Source: Oscillospiraceae bacterium (GTDB taxonomy: Bacteria > Bacillota > Clostridia > UBA1381 > UMGS1253). Taken from it: 34,207 bases of DNA. The position numbers were made by a program, and so were the translations under genes. Under the pieces are notes generated by a model. The model was not told where the DNA came from and did not search any database. It saw nothing but the letters and a program-made list of their open reading frames with translations. Shown here in pieces: positions 15,844 through 23,450 of this stretch. The stretch spans positions 1 through 34,207 of the forward strand of contig SVKA01000020.1 in the NCBI GenBank assembly GCA_015068725.1, read 5' to 3'. Within the stretch, counting starts at the first letter, position 1. Each line of letters starts with the position of its first letter.

Positions 15844-16737
15844 ATGCTACAGTTAAGAGAAATAAAAATTGAAGATAAAGAGTGGTTTGACAGCCTTGCA
15901 GTTCAATATGGATACGGAACGCTTGAATATAATTTTACGACAGCGTTTATATGGCGAAAAATATTTAATACAAAGGTGTGTCAGGTGGATGGCTGCCTTG
16001 TATGTATGTCGGACACAAAGAAACCTTCTTTTCTTTATCCTTGCGGAGATGGTGATAAAAAAATCGTTATTGATAAAATTATTTCATACTGCGCTGACAA
16101 AGAAATAGCGGTAGTGTTTCACAGCCTCAGTGAAAAAGCAAGAGAAGAGCTTGAGAATATGTATCCAGGCAAGTTCGAATTTACAGAAGACAGAGATGCG
16201 GGCGATTATATATACGAAACGCAGTCGCTTATGACGCTTAGCGGTAAAAAGCTTTCGGCAAAGCGCAACCACATAAACCGGTTTGAAGAAAATTATCCCG
16301 ACTGGAAATATGAGCCGATTACAAAAGAAAATATAGATGAAGTGTATCAAATGAATTTAAAGTGGTGCGAAGAATCGGACTGTCAAAATGATAAGGGACT
16401 TCGTGATGAGGCGTGCGCCGTAAGACAGGCGTTCAAACATTTTTTTGAGTTAAAGCTTGACGGCGGACTGATCCGCGCAGGCGGACGTGTTGTTGCTTTT
16501 TCAATGGGGGACAAGCTAAATGATGATATATACCTTGTGCATATTGAAAAAGCTTTTGCCGACATAAATGGTGCATACCCTATGATAAACAAGCAATTTG
16601 TGATAAATAACGCATCAAATTATAAATATGTAGACCGCGAAGATGATGCGGGAGTCGAGGGACTCAGACGGGCAAAGCTTTCGTACAGACCGTATGCGGT
16701 CGTAAAAAAATACAGAGCGCGCTATATTGGCGATTGA
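15844..16737 (+). CDS. DUF2156 protein (phosphatidylglycerol lysyltransferase C-terminal-like)
   Basis: A 297-residue soluble protein of the DUF2156 family, which has a double GNAT-like fold. In MprF the equivalent domain transfers lysine from lysyl-tRNA to a membrane lipid, but here the MprF membrane part is absent. Signature stretches are GYGTLEYNFTTAFIWR near the N-terminus, KLSAKRNHINRFEENYPDW in the middle, and the C-terminal YPMINKQFVINN with LRRAKLSYRP. I start it at ATG 15844, about 10 bases after GGGAGA; an in-frame TTG at 15838 is too close to that site. A GNAT gene follows 14 bases after the stop, so the two are one operon. The acceptor is unknown. Confidence 0.82.
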   Translation: MLQLREIKIEDKEWFDSLAVQYGYGTLEYNFTTAFIWRKIFNTKVCQVDGCLVCMSDTKKPSFLYPCGDGDKKIVIDKIISYCADKEIAVVFHSLSEKAREELENMYPGKFEFTEDRDAGDYIYETQSLMTLSGKKLSAKRNHINRFEENYPDWKYEPITKENIDEVYQMNLKWCEESDCQNDKGLRDEACAVRQAFKHFFELKLDGGLIRAGGRVVAFSMGDKLNDDIYLVHIEKAFADINGAYPMINKQFVINNASNYKYVDREDDAGVEGLRRAKLSYRPYAVVKKYRARYIGD

Positions 16738-16751
16738 ATTGGGTGATAGTT

Positions 16752-17594
16752 ATGATTTTATTTGCGTCTGACAATTATATAGAGCAAATCAAAGAATTGT
16801 GGAAGAAAGCTTTTGGCGATACGGGTGAGTCGACAAACTTTTACTTTTCAAATATTCATAAAAACGAAAATATGCTCATTGACGTTGAAAACGGCATTGT
16901 CAGGGGTATGCTTACCATGCATCCAATCGAGCTTTGGCAAAATGGGAAATGTACACCTGCAAGATATATTTACGGCGTAGCAACTCATAAGGATTTTCGC
17001 TTGCAAGGCATCAGCACAAGGCTTTTAGAGTATGCCCACGGATATATGCGCGAGCAAAATGTAAAAATATCGCTTTTGGTTCCTGCGACAAAAGAATTGT
17101 TTGATTTTTATGAAAAACGACATTATGTGCGTGCAGTTTATCTTAGCGAAAAAACATTTTTAAAAGAAAACATTAATGCGCCCGAGTTTTTGTATACATG
17201 TGATGTGTGCGATACAAAGGAGTATTACGAAATACGCAAAAAAGCCTTTAAAAACTGCGAGCCGTTTATGGCGTGGGGAGAAGATGAGCTTGTAAAGGTA
17301 ATGGCGTATGCGCGCTTTTGCGGCGGCGAATTTTATAAAATATCAACAGGTAAAGCACAGGCGGCCATTTATGCCTCTCGTGATGCTGGTGCGGTATATG
17401 TGCGCGAGCTTGCGTGCGATAATATGAGTATAGAAGATGTCGTATCAGTATTGCATGACAAATTCGGAGCGGACAAGTATATCGTGCGTACGCTGCAAAA
17501 TGATAAAGCGGGCACAGAGTATGCCATGATATGCAACCTTAAAGATGAAAATATTATGATAAATGGTGCATATTTTAATCTTGCCATGGAATAA
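16752..17594 (+). CDS. GNAT-family N-acetyltransferase
   Basis: About 280 residues. The N-terminal half is a clear GNAT domain: the acetyl-CoA-binding loop is YGVATHKDFRLQGISTRLLE near residues 76-95, and a C-terminal GNAT strand is FYEKRHYVRAV. The second half (about 145-280) resembles the degenerate second GNAT lobe of Eis-like and two-domain acetyltransferases. The substrate is unknown. I take ATG 16752 as the start, after GGGTGA; the frame is open further back and overlaps the previous stop by three bases, but without a ribosome site. Translational coupling to the DUF2156 gene is likely. Confidence 0.82.
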   Translation: MILFASDNYIEQIKELWKKAFGDTGESTNFYFSNIHKNENMLIDVENGIVRGMLTMHPIELWQNGKCTPARYIYGVATHKDFRLQGISTRLLEYAHGYMREQNVKISLLVPATKELFDFYEKRHYVRAVYLSEKTFLKENINAPEFLYTCDVCDTKEYYEIRKKAFKNCEPFMAWGEDELVKVMAYARFCGGEFYKISTGKAQAAIYASRDAGAVYVRELACDNMSIEDVVSVLHDKFGADKYIVRTLQNDKAGTEYAMICNLKDENIMINGAYFNLAME

Positions 17595-17607
17595 ATAAAG
17601 AAATCAG

Positions 17608-17635
17608 GGAACTTTTTCCTTTTTAATTCGTCTAA
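17608..17635 (+). promoter_or_regulatory. ECF-sigma-type promoter upstream of the serpin gene
   Basis: GGAAC (17608-17612), exactly 16 bases including a T-rich run, then CGTCTAA (17629-17635), 36 bases before the GTG start. This fits the bipartite class used by group IV (ECF) sigma factors: a -35 with AAC, a spacer of about 16, and a -10 with CGTC. No competing TTGACA/TATAAT pair is evident in the 76-base gap. No ECF sigma or anti-sigma gene lies in this window, so the cognate factor is elsewhere. Confidence 0.72.
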
Positions 17636-17670
17636 GAGAGTAGATAATACTTTTTAAGGGGGAGTGAAAA

Positions 17671-19452
17671 GTGAAAAAGTTTTTTTGTTATTTTTTAGTG
17701 GTGTGTATTTTAGCGGGGAGCGGTGCATCTGTGATGGCAAGAACGGATTTGGCGCGCGAGCAAATTCCCATTGCAAACAATACGGCTTTGGCACTAAACA
17801 GACTTGGCATTATGCTCGGCACAGAAAACGGTTTTGAACTGGAACGCAGCGTTACGCGTGCAGAGGCTCTTACGCTTATAGGGCGTACCACGCAGCCCAT
17901 TTTTTATTTGCCGTGCTTGCCGTATGAGGATAATGGACCAATATTTGAAGATATAAAAGACCACTGGGCATATGACACGATTGAAACTTTTTATCGTGCG
18001 GGTTATATAAACGGCATATCACAGACGCATTTTGCGCCCGACAGGACAATTACGGGACGCGAATTTGCAAAAATACTTTTAAGTGTGCTCGGATATACGG
18101 ACGTTACTATTGAAAATGCGTACGACATAGGACTGAAAAGCGAGCTTTTGCTTAATAATTTTACCGCAACAATCATCTATAACGATTGGCAGCTTACGCG
18201 AGGCGATGCGGCGCGTTTGTGCTTTGCAGCGCTTTGTGCAAAAACGTCGGGCGGAGAAATGCTGTATAAAACGCTTATAAGCAGAGGTTTATATGAAAAG
18301 GATGCGTTTGACGGTATATTGTACTCGGCGTGCGGCGAGGGCAGCATTGAGATGAGCTTTGACGATAAAATGAATGAGTTGATGCCGGGCGACAAAAACT
18401 ATATGTTTTCACCGCTTTCGATAAAGATGGCGCTTGCACTTGCAGCAAATGGCGCACAGGGAGAAACAAAGCAACAAATTATTGATGCGTGCGGAATACA
18501 AAGCCTTGACGAGTTTAATCTTGCTGCGCAAAAAATGATTGAAAAGTACTCAAAAACAGATGCTTTGCGCCTTGATATTGCAAATTCTGTATGGATTAAC
18601 CAAAGCCGTTCGCAGATGGAATTTTCAAACACATACAAAGAGAAGATTGCGCAGTTTTATGGTGCAAAGGCGGACGTTGTAACAGATGATGATGCGCAGC
18701 AAAAAATAAATGGCTGGGTGAAAGAAAAAACCAATGGCAAAATACCATCAATAATCAATAATAGTGATTTTTGGGCTTATCTTGTAAATGCGGTTTATTT
18801 TAAGGCTTCGTGGAAAGATGATTTTATGATTGGTGCAACAAAAAAATCTGAGTTTACGGACAGAAATGGTCAAGTGAGTGAAATTGATTTTATGAATGAT
18901 ACAAAATGGCTTGATTATTACGAAAGCGACGACAAAAGCGTGCGTATTGCCAAGCTTGATTATAAAAATTTTGTCGAAGCTTTTGACGAAAACGGGGAGT
19001 GGGCAGGCGTCAAAAGGTATGACGATATAGATGTGAGTATGTATTTTGTGCTCTCTGAGAATAAAAATGCGGCAGTGGCGCGGTCTGTGCGCGATGCAAA
19101 GCTTGAAAGAACATATGTAAAGCTTAGCGTGCCTAAATTTAAGATTGAGTTTTCGACGTCGCTTAATGATATGCTAAAAAGTCTTGGCATAAAGCGCGCG
19201 TTTAATGAATCAGAATTTGAGCCTATGTTTAAGGCGGGAAATATGTGGATTACGGATACCGTGCACAAAACATATATAAGCGTGGACGAGCACGGCACCG
19301 AGGCGGCGGCTGTAACGGGAATGGGAATGGCAGGCTCAGCGCTTCCACCAAAGCCGATAGAATTTATACTTGACAGACCATTTAGCTTTATAATTCGTGA
19401 TAATATAAGCGATGAGATATTATTTATGGGTGAGTATGCCTTTGTAGACTAA
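17671..19452 (+). CDS. Exported serpin with N-terminal SLH domains
   Basis: A 593-residue exported protein. A signal peptide covers about 1-23. Two to three S-layer-homology repeats follow: the first is weak (about 38-72), the second clear (IFEDIKDHWAYDTIETF at 91-107 through FAPDRTITGREFAKIL), and the third degenerate (about 170-195). SLH domains bind secondary wall polymer. Residues about 225-593 are a complete serpin: FSPLSIKMALALAANGAQGE at 246-265, LVNAVYFKASWKDDF at 371-385, VPKFKIEF at 487-494, hinge GTEAAAVTG at 542-550 and LDRPFSFIIRD at 567-577. The small-residue hinge indicates an inhibitory, loop-inserting serpin. Counting from P15, the scissile P1-P1' pair is Ser556-Ala557 (inference), which suits elastase- or subtilisin-like proteases. 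The GTG start follows GGGGGAG. Confidence 0.92.
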   Translation: MKKFFCYFLVVCILAGSGASVMARTDLAREQIPIANNTALALNRLGIMLGTENGFELERSVTRAEALTLIGRTTQPIFYLPCLPYEDNGPIFEDIKDHWAYDTIETFYRAGYINGISQTHFAPDRTITGREFAKILLSVLGYTDVTIENAYDIGLKSELLLNNFTATIIYNDWQLTRGDAARLCFAALCAKTSGGEMLYKTLISRGLYEKDAFDGILYSACGEGSIEMSFDDKMNELMPGDKNYMFSPLSIKMALALAANGAQGETKQQIIDACGIQSLDEFNLAAQKMIEKYSKTDALRLDIANSVWINQSRSQMEFSNTYKEKIAQFYGAKADVVTDDDAQQKINGWVKEKTNGKIPSIINNSDFWAYLVNAVYFKASWKDDFMIGATKKSEFTDRNGQVSEIDFMNDTKWLDYYESDDKSVRIAKLDYKNFVEAFDENGEWAGVKRYDDIDVSMYFVLSENKNAAVARSVRDAKLERTYVKLSVPKFKIEFSTSLNDMLKSLGIKRAFNESEFEPMFKAGNMWITDTVHKTYISVDEHGTEAAAVTGMGMAGSALPPKPIEFILDRPFSFIIRDNISDEILFMGEYAFVD

Positions 19453-19470
19453 AAACATGGGAGGCGTTTT

Positions 19471-20001
19471 ATGAAAACAAAGAATGCTTTTATATTGCTT
19501 GCGTTTTTGATATGTTTTGTGTTTGTTGGCGGCTGCGCAAACGAAAAAACAGTTTTAAAACAGCCACCTTCACTTTTTGTTACAAACGGTGAAAATACCA
19601 TCGAGGCAAAAATGGGGAGTAACTGTTGGAGCTTCGATGCAGAAAATGGTACAAGACAAGGACTTTGCTCTGATTATGCAAAGGCGCGCATAGATGATAT
19701 GCCAAAGCTGTATACAGAGATTTTGCCTCATTCTGTTTTGCCGTATTCATCTGTGCCTGAGCATTTTATAAATTTAAAATGCTCACCAATGTTTGACGAA
19801 GTTGAAGTAAGGCGTCTGACGGTTGATAACTATAACAACAATCCTGATGAGTTTGAAACAGTTTCGGTAAATGATTTTTCTTTTGAAACAAAAGAGGGCA
19901 ACTATGTATATGAGGTGTTTGCCAGATGGAATAACGCAGATGGATATGATGGCGACTGTGTGTATTATTTCTTTGTACAAACATCGGTATTGATAGTTTA
20001 A
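19471..20001 (+). CDS. Small lipoprotein downstream of the serpin, function unknown
   Basis: A 176-residue protein with a lipoprotein signal: a hydrophobic stretch, then lipobox VGGC with the lipidated Cys at 22. The mature part begins KTVLKQPPSLFVTNG and is predicted mainly beta. Cys, Trp and Gly positions (NCWSFDAENGTRQGLC near 50-65) resemble the extracytoplasmic tail found on some BlaR1/M56-type sensor proteins of Clostridia. That resemblance is from memory and weak. It starts 18 bases after the serpin stop behind GGGAGG, so it is co-transcribed from the ECF-type promoter. No protease or sensor kinase domain is present. A role with the serpin at the cell surface is inference from the operon. 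Confidence 0.75.
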   Translation: MKTKNAFILLAFLICFVFVGGCANEKTVLKQPPSLFVTNGENTIEAKMGSNCWSFDAENGTRQGLCSDYAKARIDDMPKLYTEILPHSVLPYSSVPEHFINLKCSPMFDEVEVRRLTVDNYNNNPDEFETVSVNDFSFETKEGNYVYEVFARWNNADGYDGDCVYYFFVQTSVLIV

Positions 20002-20036
20002 ATATGTAACGAAAAGAATGGCTTAAAGATAATAAA

Positions 20037-20095
20037 AAAAGACGGAGAATTAGTTCAAATACCGCAATGGTAATTGTTTTGTTCTTCGTCTTTTT
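20037..20095. terminator. Long-loop terminator between convergent operons
   Basis: AAAAGACGGAGAA (20037-20049) pairs with TTCTTCGTCTTTT (20082-20094), with one G-T wobble. The 32-base loop is unusually long. A-rich and T-rich flanks let it act for both the lipoprotein transcript and the beta-helix transcript from the other strand. Confidence 0.7.
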
Positions 20096-20138
20096 GTTAT
20101 ATCCTGATATACAAAAGTGCGATATGAGAATGAGTGCA

Positions 20139-21101
20139 TTAATCTCGCAAGCAAAAGTTTACAAACTTAACGTTTTCGTTGTCTGAAACCAGAGTTTTGG
20201 GCAGCTCTTTAAACATAAAGTCTTTAAAAATGACGCTGCCGCCTCCTTTTACAATCAATTCCTCGCGTATTCCGCAGTTGAAGTCTGAAAAGACAATTCC
20301 GTAAGAGTTTTCAACCACGATTTTTGAATAGAAAAGCTGACATCCGCTAAAAATAAAGCCGTGTCTTGCACCAAGTATTTCGATACCTGTGCCTGTATTT
20401 TTGTCGGAATGGTTAAAGGTGCATCCGACAACGGAGCCGTGTGAATTATTATTTGATTGACCATGGCGGTTATCTATCAGAAAACCGGTTTTGTTAGCAC
20501 TGAAATGACATGCAGAAAACAGATTGTTGCCGCCGTTGTTTATACATCCGTAGAGATTTTCGGTGCATAATATATTCGTAAACGAATGATATTCACTGAA
20601 ACGAAAAATATTCAGTCCTGCGCCGCATCTCATTATTTGACAATTAGTAACCGTAACCGAGGAATCTATTGCAAATCCGGTGTCGCACAATGTTATGCCG
20701 CCGCCTGAAAATGAGGTTATAAAGCACCCGTCTATCATAGAATTTTTTGGTTGGACTTTGTCGCGGTTAAAATCGGTCGCATCTCCCGCAAAGCGTATTC
20801 CGTGTCTGTTCCCGAGTGTGTCGGGAGCTTTTGTATCCTTTTCTTCTCCGCTTATAGAGAGCCCTCTTACGGTACAAAACGAACCAAGCTCTATTGCTGC
20901 TCCGACCTCGACCTTTGGCGAAAGAACAATGCGTGTTGCTTTGCCCATACCCATAAGCGTTGAGCCATCAGGCATTTTCACGCCGCTGACGGTGTAAGTG
21001 CCGCTGCCAAGAATGCATACGCCATATTTTTTTAACTTTTTTTCTATTTCGTGGGTTGCGTCCGCGCCACAGGCGGTGGAAGAAAGAAAATAATCCTGCA
21101 T
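20139..21101 (-). CDS. Right-handed beta-helix (pectate-lyase-superfamily-like) protein
   Basis: A 320-residue protein with the N-terminal pattern of the pectate-lyase-3/tailspike superfamily: GADATHEIEKKLKKYGVCIL, then GTYTVSGVKMPDGSTLMGMG. Repeating short beta-helix coils follow to the C-terminus, rich in Asn, Gly and Cys (IDGCFITSFSGGGITL, VTNCQIMRCGAGLNIF, FSACHFSANKTGFLID). There is no signal peptide or membrane segment, so it probably acts in the cytoplasm, perhaps on an imported oligosaccharide. Catalytic residues cannot be assigned by eye. The ATG follows GGAG at about 7 bases. It lies 66 bases after a Gfo/Idh/MocA dehydrogenase gene on the same strand, probably the same operon. Confidence 0.8.
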   Translation of the reverse strand: MQDYFLSSTACGADATHEIEKKLKKYGVCILGSGTYTVSGVKMPDGSTLMGMGKATRIVLSPKVEVGAAIELGSFCTVRGLSISGEEKDTKAPDTLGNRHGIRFAGDATDFNRDKVQPKNSMIDGCFITSFSGGGITLCDTGFAIDSSVTVTNCQIMRCGAGLNIFRFSEYHSFTNILCTENLYGCINNGGNNLFSACHFSANKTGFLIDNRHGQSNNNSHGSVVGCTFNHSDKNTGTGIEILGARHGFIFSGCQLFYSKIVVENSYGIVFSDFNCGIREELIVKGGGSVIFKDFMFKELPKTLVSDNENVKFVNFCLRD

Positions 21102-21167
21102 AAAAAACTCCTAATGTATGTTCACTAAAATTTTAATTGCTTCAATAACCAAATTATATACAAATTA

Positions 21168-22223
21168 TCAGCAATTTTCAAGTCCGAGTCCGCGAAGGTC
21201 GGCTAATCTGTGATTTTTCTCTGCGTCGTAAAGTGCCCAGATAACTCTTAAGCTTTGAAGTGCGCTCCTTCCGTCGGTCAAAGGCTTTTTGTCGTTAATG
21301 ATACAGTCGGCAAAATGTCTTATCTCATATTGAGTTGCTTTGCCGCGGCCTTCGTCGCGCTTCCATATTACGTCATACTGTTGTCTTTCAGCACCTCCCA
21401 ACGGCTTGTGCTCTCCGTTGCCGTTGTAGAGCCTTATTTCGCCCGATGCCCATTCGAGATCGAGCAAGCCCTTTTCCATCATAACCTGATAGTCGTACGA
21501 CATTCTTGAGCCTCTTGCACCCCAGGTTGCACCATGATATCCTATTGCACCATTTTTGAATTTGATAACGAGTGCGCTTGTGCCCTCGCGCAACATCCAT
21601 GGTGTACCATTTTTTGTTCCTACATGAGCGCCTTCAATCGGCTCGCCGAGAAAACGCAGCAAAAGGTCTATGTAATGGCAGCCATGGCTGAAAAGCTGGC
21701 CTCCGCCGAGTCTTGCAGTTGCGCCCCATGGATTGTTGCTTGTTATATCGGTAACAGTAAGCTGCTCTGTCCATATTGACATTTGCATTATTTCGCCATA
21801 CTCGCCTGAATCCACAAGCTCTTTAAGCTTGATTATTGCAGGAAAGAATGGCACGGGATATGCGCACATGAGCTTGAGATTTCTCTTTTCACATTCTTCA
21901 ATAAGTATAAGACATTCTTCCTCGGAGTTGCAAAGCGGTTTTTCCATCAGAATATGCTTGTTGTGGTGTACAAAGAACATACCACATTCAAAGTGAAGGT
22001 CGTGCGGGAGCGCTATCATAACAGCATCCACATCATCAACCATATCTCTGTAATTTGTATATATCTTTGGGTTATTTCCGAGAGCGTTTGCAACCTCCTC
22101 GGCTCTTTCGCAAAATACGTCGCATACCGATACTATTTCAACTGTATCAACATATTGTACCCCCGAAACGTGAGATGCCATCATTTTTCCGCAGCCTATG
22201 AGTCCAAGTCTTATTTTTTTCAT
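21168..22223 (-). CDS. Gfo/Idh/MocA-family NAD(P)-dependent oxidoreductase
   Basis: A 351-residue dehydrogenase of the family that acts on sugars, inositols and their derivatives. The Rossmann loop GLIGCGKM is at residues 7-14, the family catalytic motif MEKP at 93-96 (Lys95), and RLGGGQLFSHGCHYIDLLL carries the conserved histidines of the C-terminal substrate domain. I start it at ATG 22223, where GGAGA lies 9 bases upstream; a frame opening at 22295 would run through the promoter region. It diverges from an AraC regulator 169 bases away, which probably controls it together with the beta-helix gene behind it. The substrate is not known. Confidence 0.9.
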   Translation of the reverse strand: MKKIRLGLIGCGKMMASHVSGVQYVDTVEIVSVCDVFCERAEEVANALGNNPKIYTNYRDMVDDVDAVMIALPHDLHFECGMFFVHHNKHILMEKPLCNSEEECLILIEECEKRNLKLMCAYPVPFFPAIIKLKELVDSGEYGEIMQMSIWTEQLTVTDITSNNPWGATARLGGGQLFSHGCHYIDLLLRFLGEPIEGAHVGTKNGTPWMLREGTSALVIKFKNGAIGYHGATWGARGSRMSYDYQVMMEKGLLDLEWASGEIRLYNGNGEHKPLGGAERQQYDVIWKRDEGRGKATQYEIRHFADCIINDKKPLTDGRSALQSLRVIWALYDAEKNHRLADLRGLGLENC

Positions 22224-22259
22224 TTGTAATTTCTCCTTTTTAATAAATTTTTCATAATG

Positions 22260-22289
22260 TTGACAAGGCAAAACTCTATGTGTTATACT
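22260..22289 (+). promoter_or_regulatory. Sigma-A promoter of the AraC-family regulator
   Basis: A perfect TTGACA (22260-22265), an 18-base spacer and TATACT (22284-22289). It implies a leader of about 97 bases before the ATG at 22393. It lies in the divergent control region shared with the dehydrogenase gene. Confidence 0.8.
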
Positions 22290-22392
22290 TGCCACAAGCT
22301 AATTATATTTCGGATAGTGCAAAATGTATTTAGCATATAAGACTTTTATTTTGCATTATTGGGTTGATTTTTCAGAAAGGACGGAAAATATT

Positions 22393-23274
22393 ATGCAATA
22401 CGAAAGCGTAGCTTTGCCCGATGCAATGTCTGTGGATGGAATATATTCCGTTCTAAGAGTTGAATTTTCAAAGGCGGGCGTTGGTATTGGAGAAGCGCAC
22501 GATTTTCCTGAGATATCCTTTGTCAGTCGAGGCAAGCACTATGGCATGATTGATGGCGTGACGGGAGAAAGAGTTGCAGGGCAGCTTGTTATTATTGCTC
22601 CCGGCTCGTTTCACAAAGCGACAAGACCGTCGGACAGTGAGCTGCTTATTATAAGCTTTGCCTCGGGCTCATCTGCGCTCCAAAGCTTATATAACCGCAC
22701 TCTCAATCTCTCTCCAAGCCAGGAAAAAAATCTTCGCAGTATAGTCGAGGATGGGCTTGGAATTTTTTGTCGCAGAGCACCGGGCTCTGATGTGCAAGGA
22801 ATGATACTTAAAAATGATGCGGATGAGAGTCTTCTTTATAAAATGAAGAAGGAGCTTGAGCTTTTTCTCGTAGACCTTTACAGATGCTTTGTGAGTGAAA
22901 ATAAGAATGAAAGTGCAGCAGTAAAGCGTTATGATTTGGAGTTTAACAGAGTAGTTGCTTTTTTGTCTGAACATATTGATGAAGCTTTAACAGTTGCCGA
23001 AATTGCCGCTGCAACGATGATAGGTGTATCTAAGCTTAAATTTCTTTTTAGAGAAAAAAGCGGGGGAGGCGTTGTAAATTATTTTATAGAAATGAAAATC
23101 GAGCGAGCTAAAGAGCTTATCATTATGACGGATATGACATTTACGGAAATAGCAGAGTCGCTTGGCTTCAATTCTATACATTATTTTTCAAGACTGTTCA
23201 AAAAACTGACCGGGGCATCGCCTTCTGAATACAGAGAGCTGCATATAGATAAACACAATGCCGCGTCCAAATAA
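22393..23274 (+). CDS. AraC-family transcriptional regulator
   Basis: A 293-residue regulator. The N-terminal half is a cupin-like ligand-binding domain (HDFPEISFVSRGKHYGMIDG, then GQLVIIAPGSFHKATR). The C-terminal half (about 190-285) is the double helix-turn-helix DNA-binding domain, with LTVAEIAAATMIGVSKLKFL and the family signature FTEIAESLGFNSIHYFSRLF followed by KKLTGASPSEYR. The start is ATG 22393 after AGAAAGGA; an earlier ATG at 22324 has no ribosome site. It diverges from the Gfo/Idh/MocA and beta-helix genes, the usual layout for a local activator of sugar catabolism. Its inducer is unknown. Confidence 0.92.
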   Translation: MQYESVALPDAMSVDGIYSVLRVEFSKAGVGIGEAHDFPEISFVSRGKHYGMIDGVTGERVAGQLVIIAPGSFHKATRPSDSELLIISFASGSSALQSLYNRTLNLSPSQEKNLRSIVEDGLGIFCRRAPGSDVQGMILKNDADESLLYKMKKELELFLVDLYRCFVSENKNESAAVKRYDLEFNRVVAFLSEHIDEALTVAEIAAATMIGVSKLKFLFREKSGGGVVNYFIEMKIERAKELIIMTDMTFTEIAESLGFNSIHYFSRLFKKLTGASPSEYRELHIDKHNAASK

Positions 23275-23291
23275 AAATTGCAAAATAAAAG

Positions 23292-23330
23292 AGCAAGCAC
23301 ACAAGAATGTTAAAATCTTGTCTGCTTGCT
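23292..23330 (+). terminator. Terminator after the AraC gene
   Basis: AGCAAGC (23292-23298) pairs with GCTTGCT (23324-23330). A second stem ACAAGA/TCTTGT lies inside. T-rich sequence (TTCTTGTTTTTT) follows. It separates the regulator from the cell-division block. Confidence 0.85.
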
Positions 23331-23450
23331 TTCTTGTTTTTTAAGCGCAAATAAAAAACGAAAATACCTTTAAAGATATATTGCTTTTGTAAAAAAAGTT
23401 TGATAAAATAAATATAGGTATTGATATAAGCATTTTTGGGGGCAATACGA

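Noticed and set aside
22224-22295. N-terminal extension of the Gfo/Idh/MocA protein to 22295
   Set aside because: The extension lies across the divergent promoter of the AraC gene and precedes the GGAGA ribosome site of ATG 22223; it is not homologous-looking.
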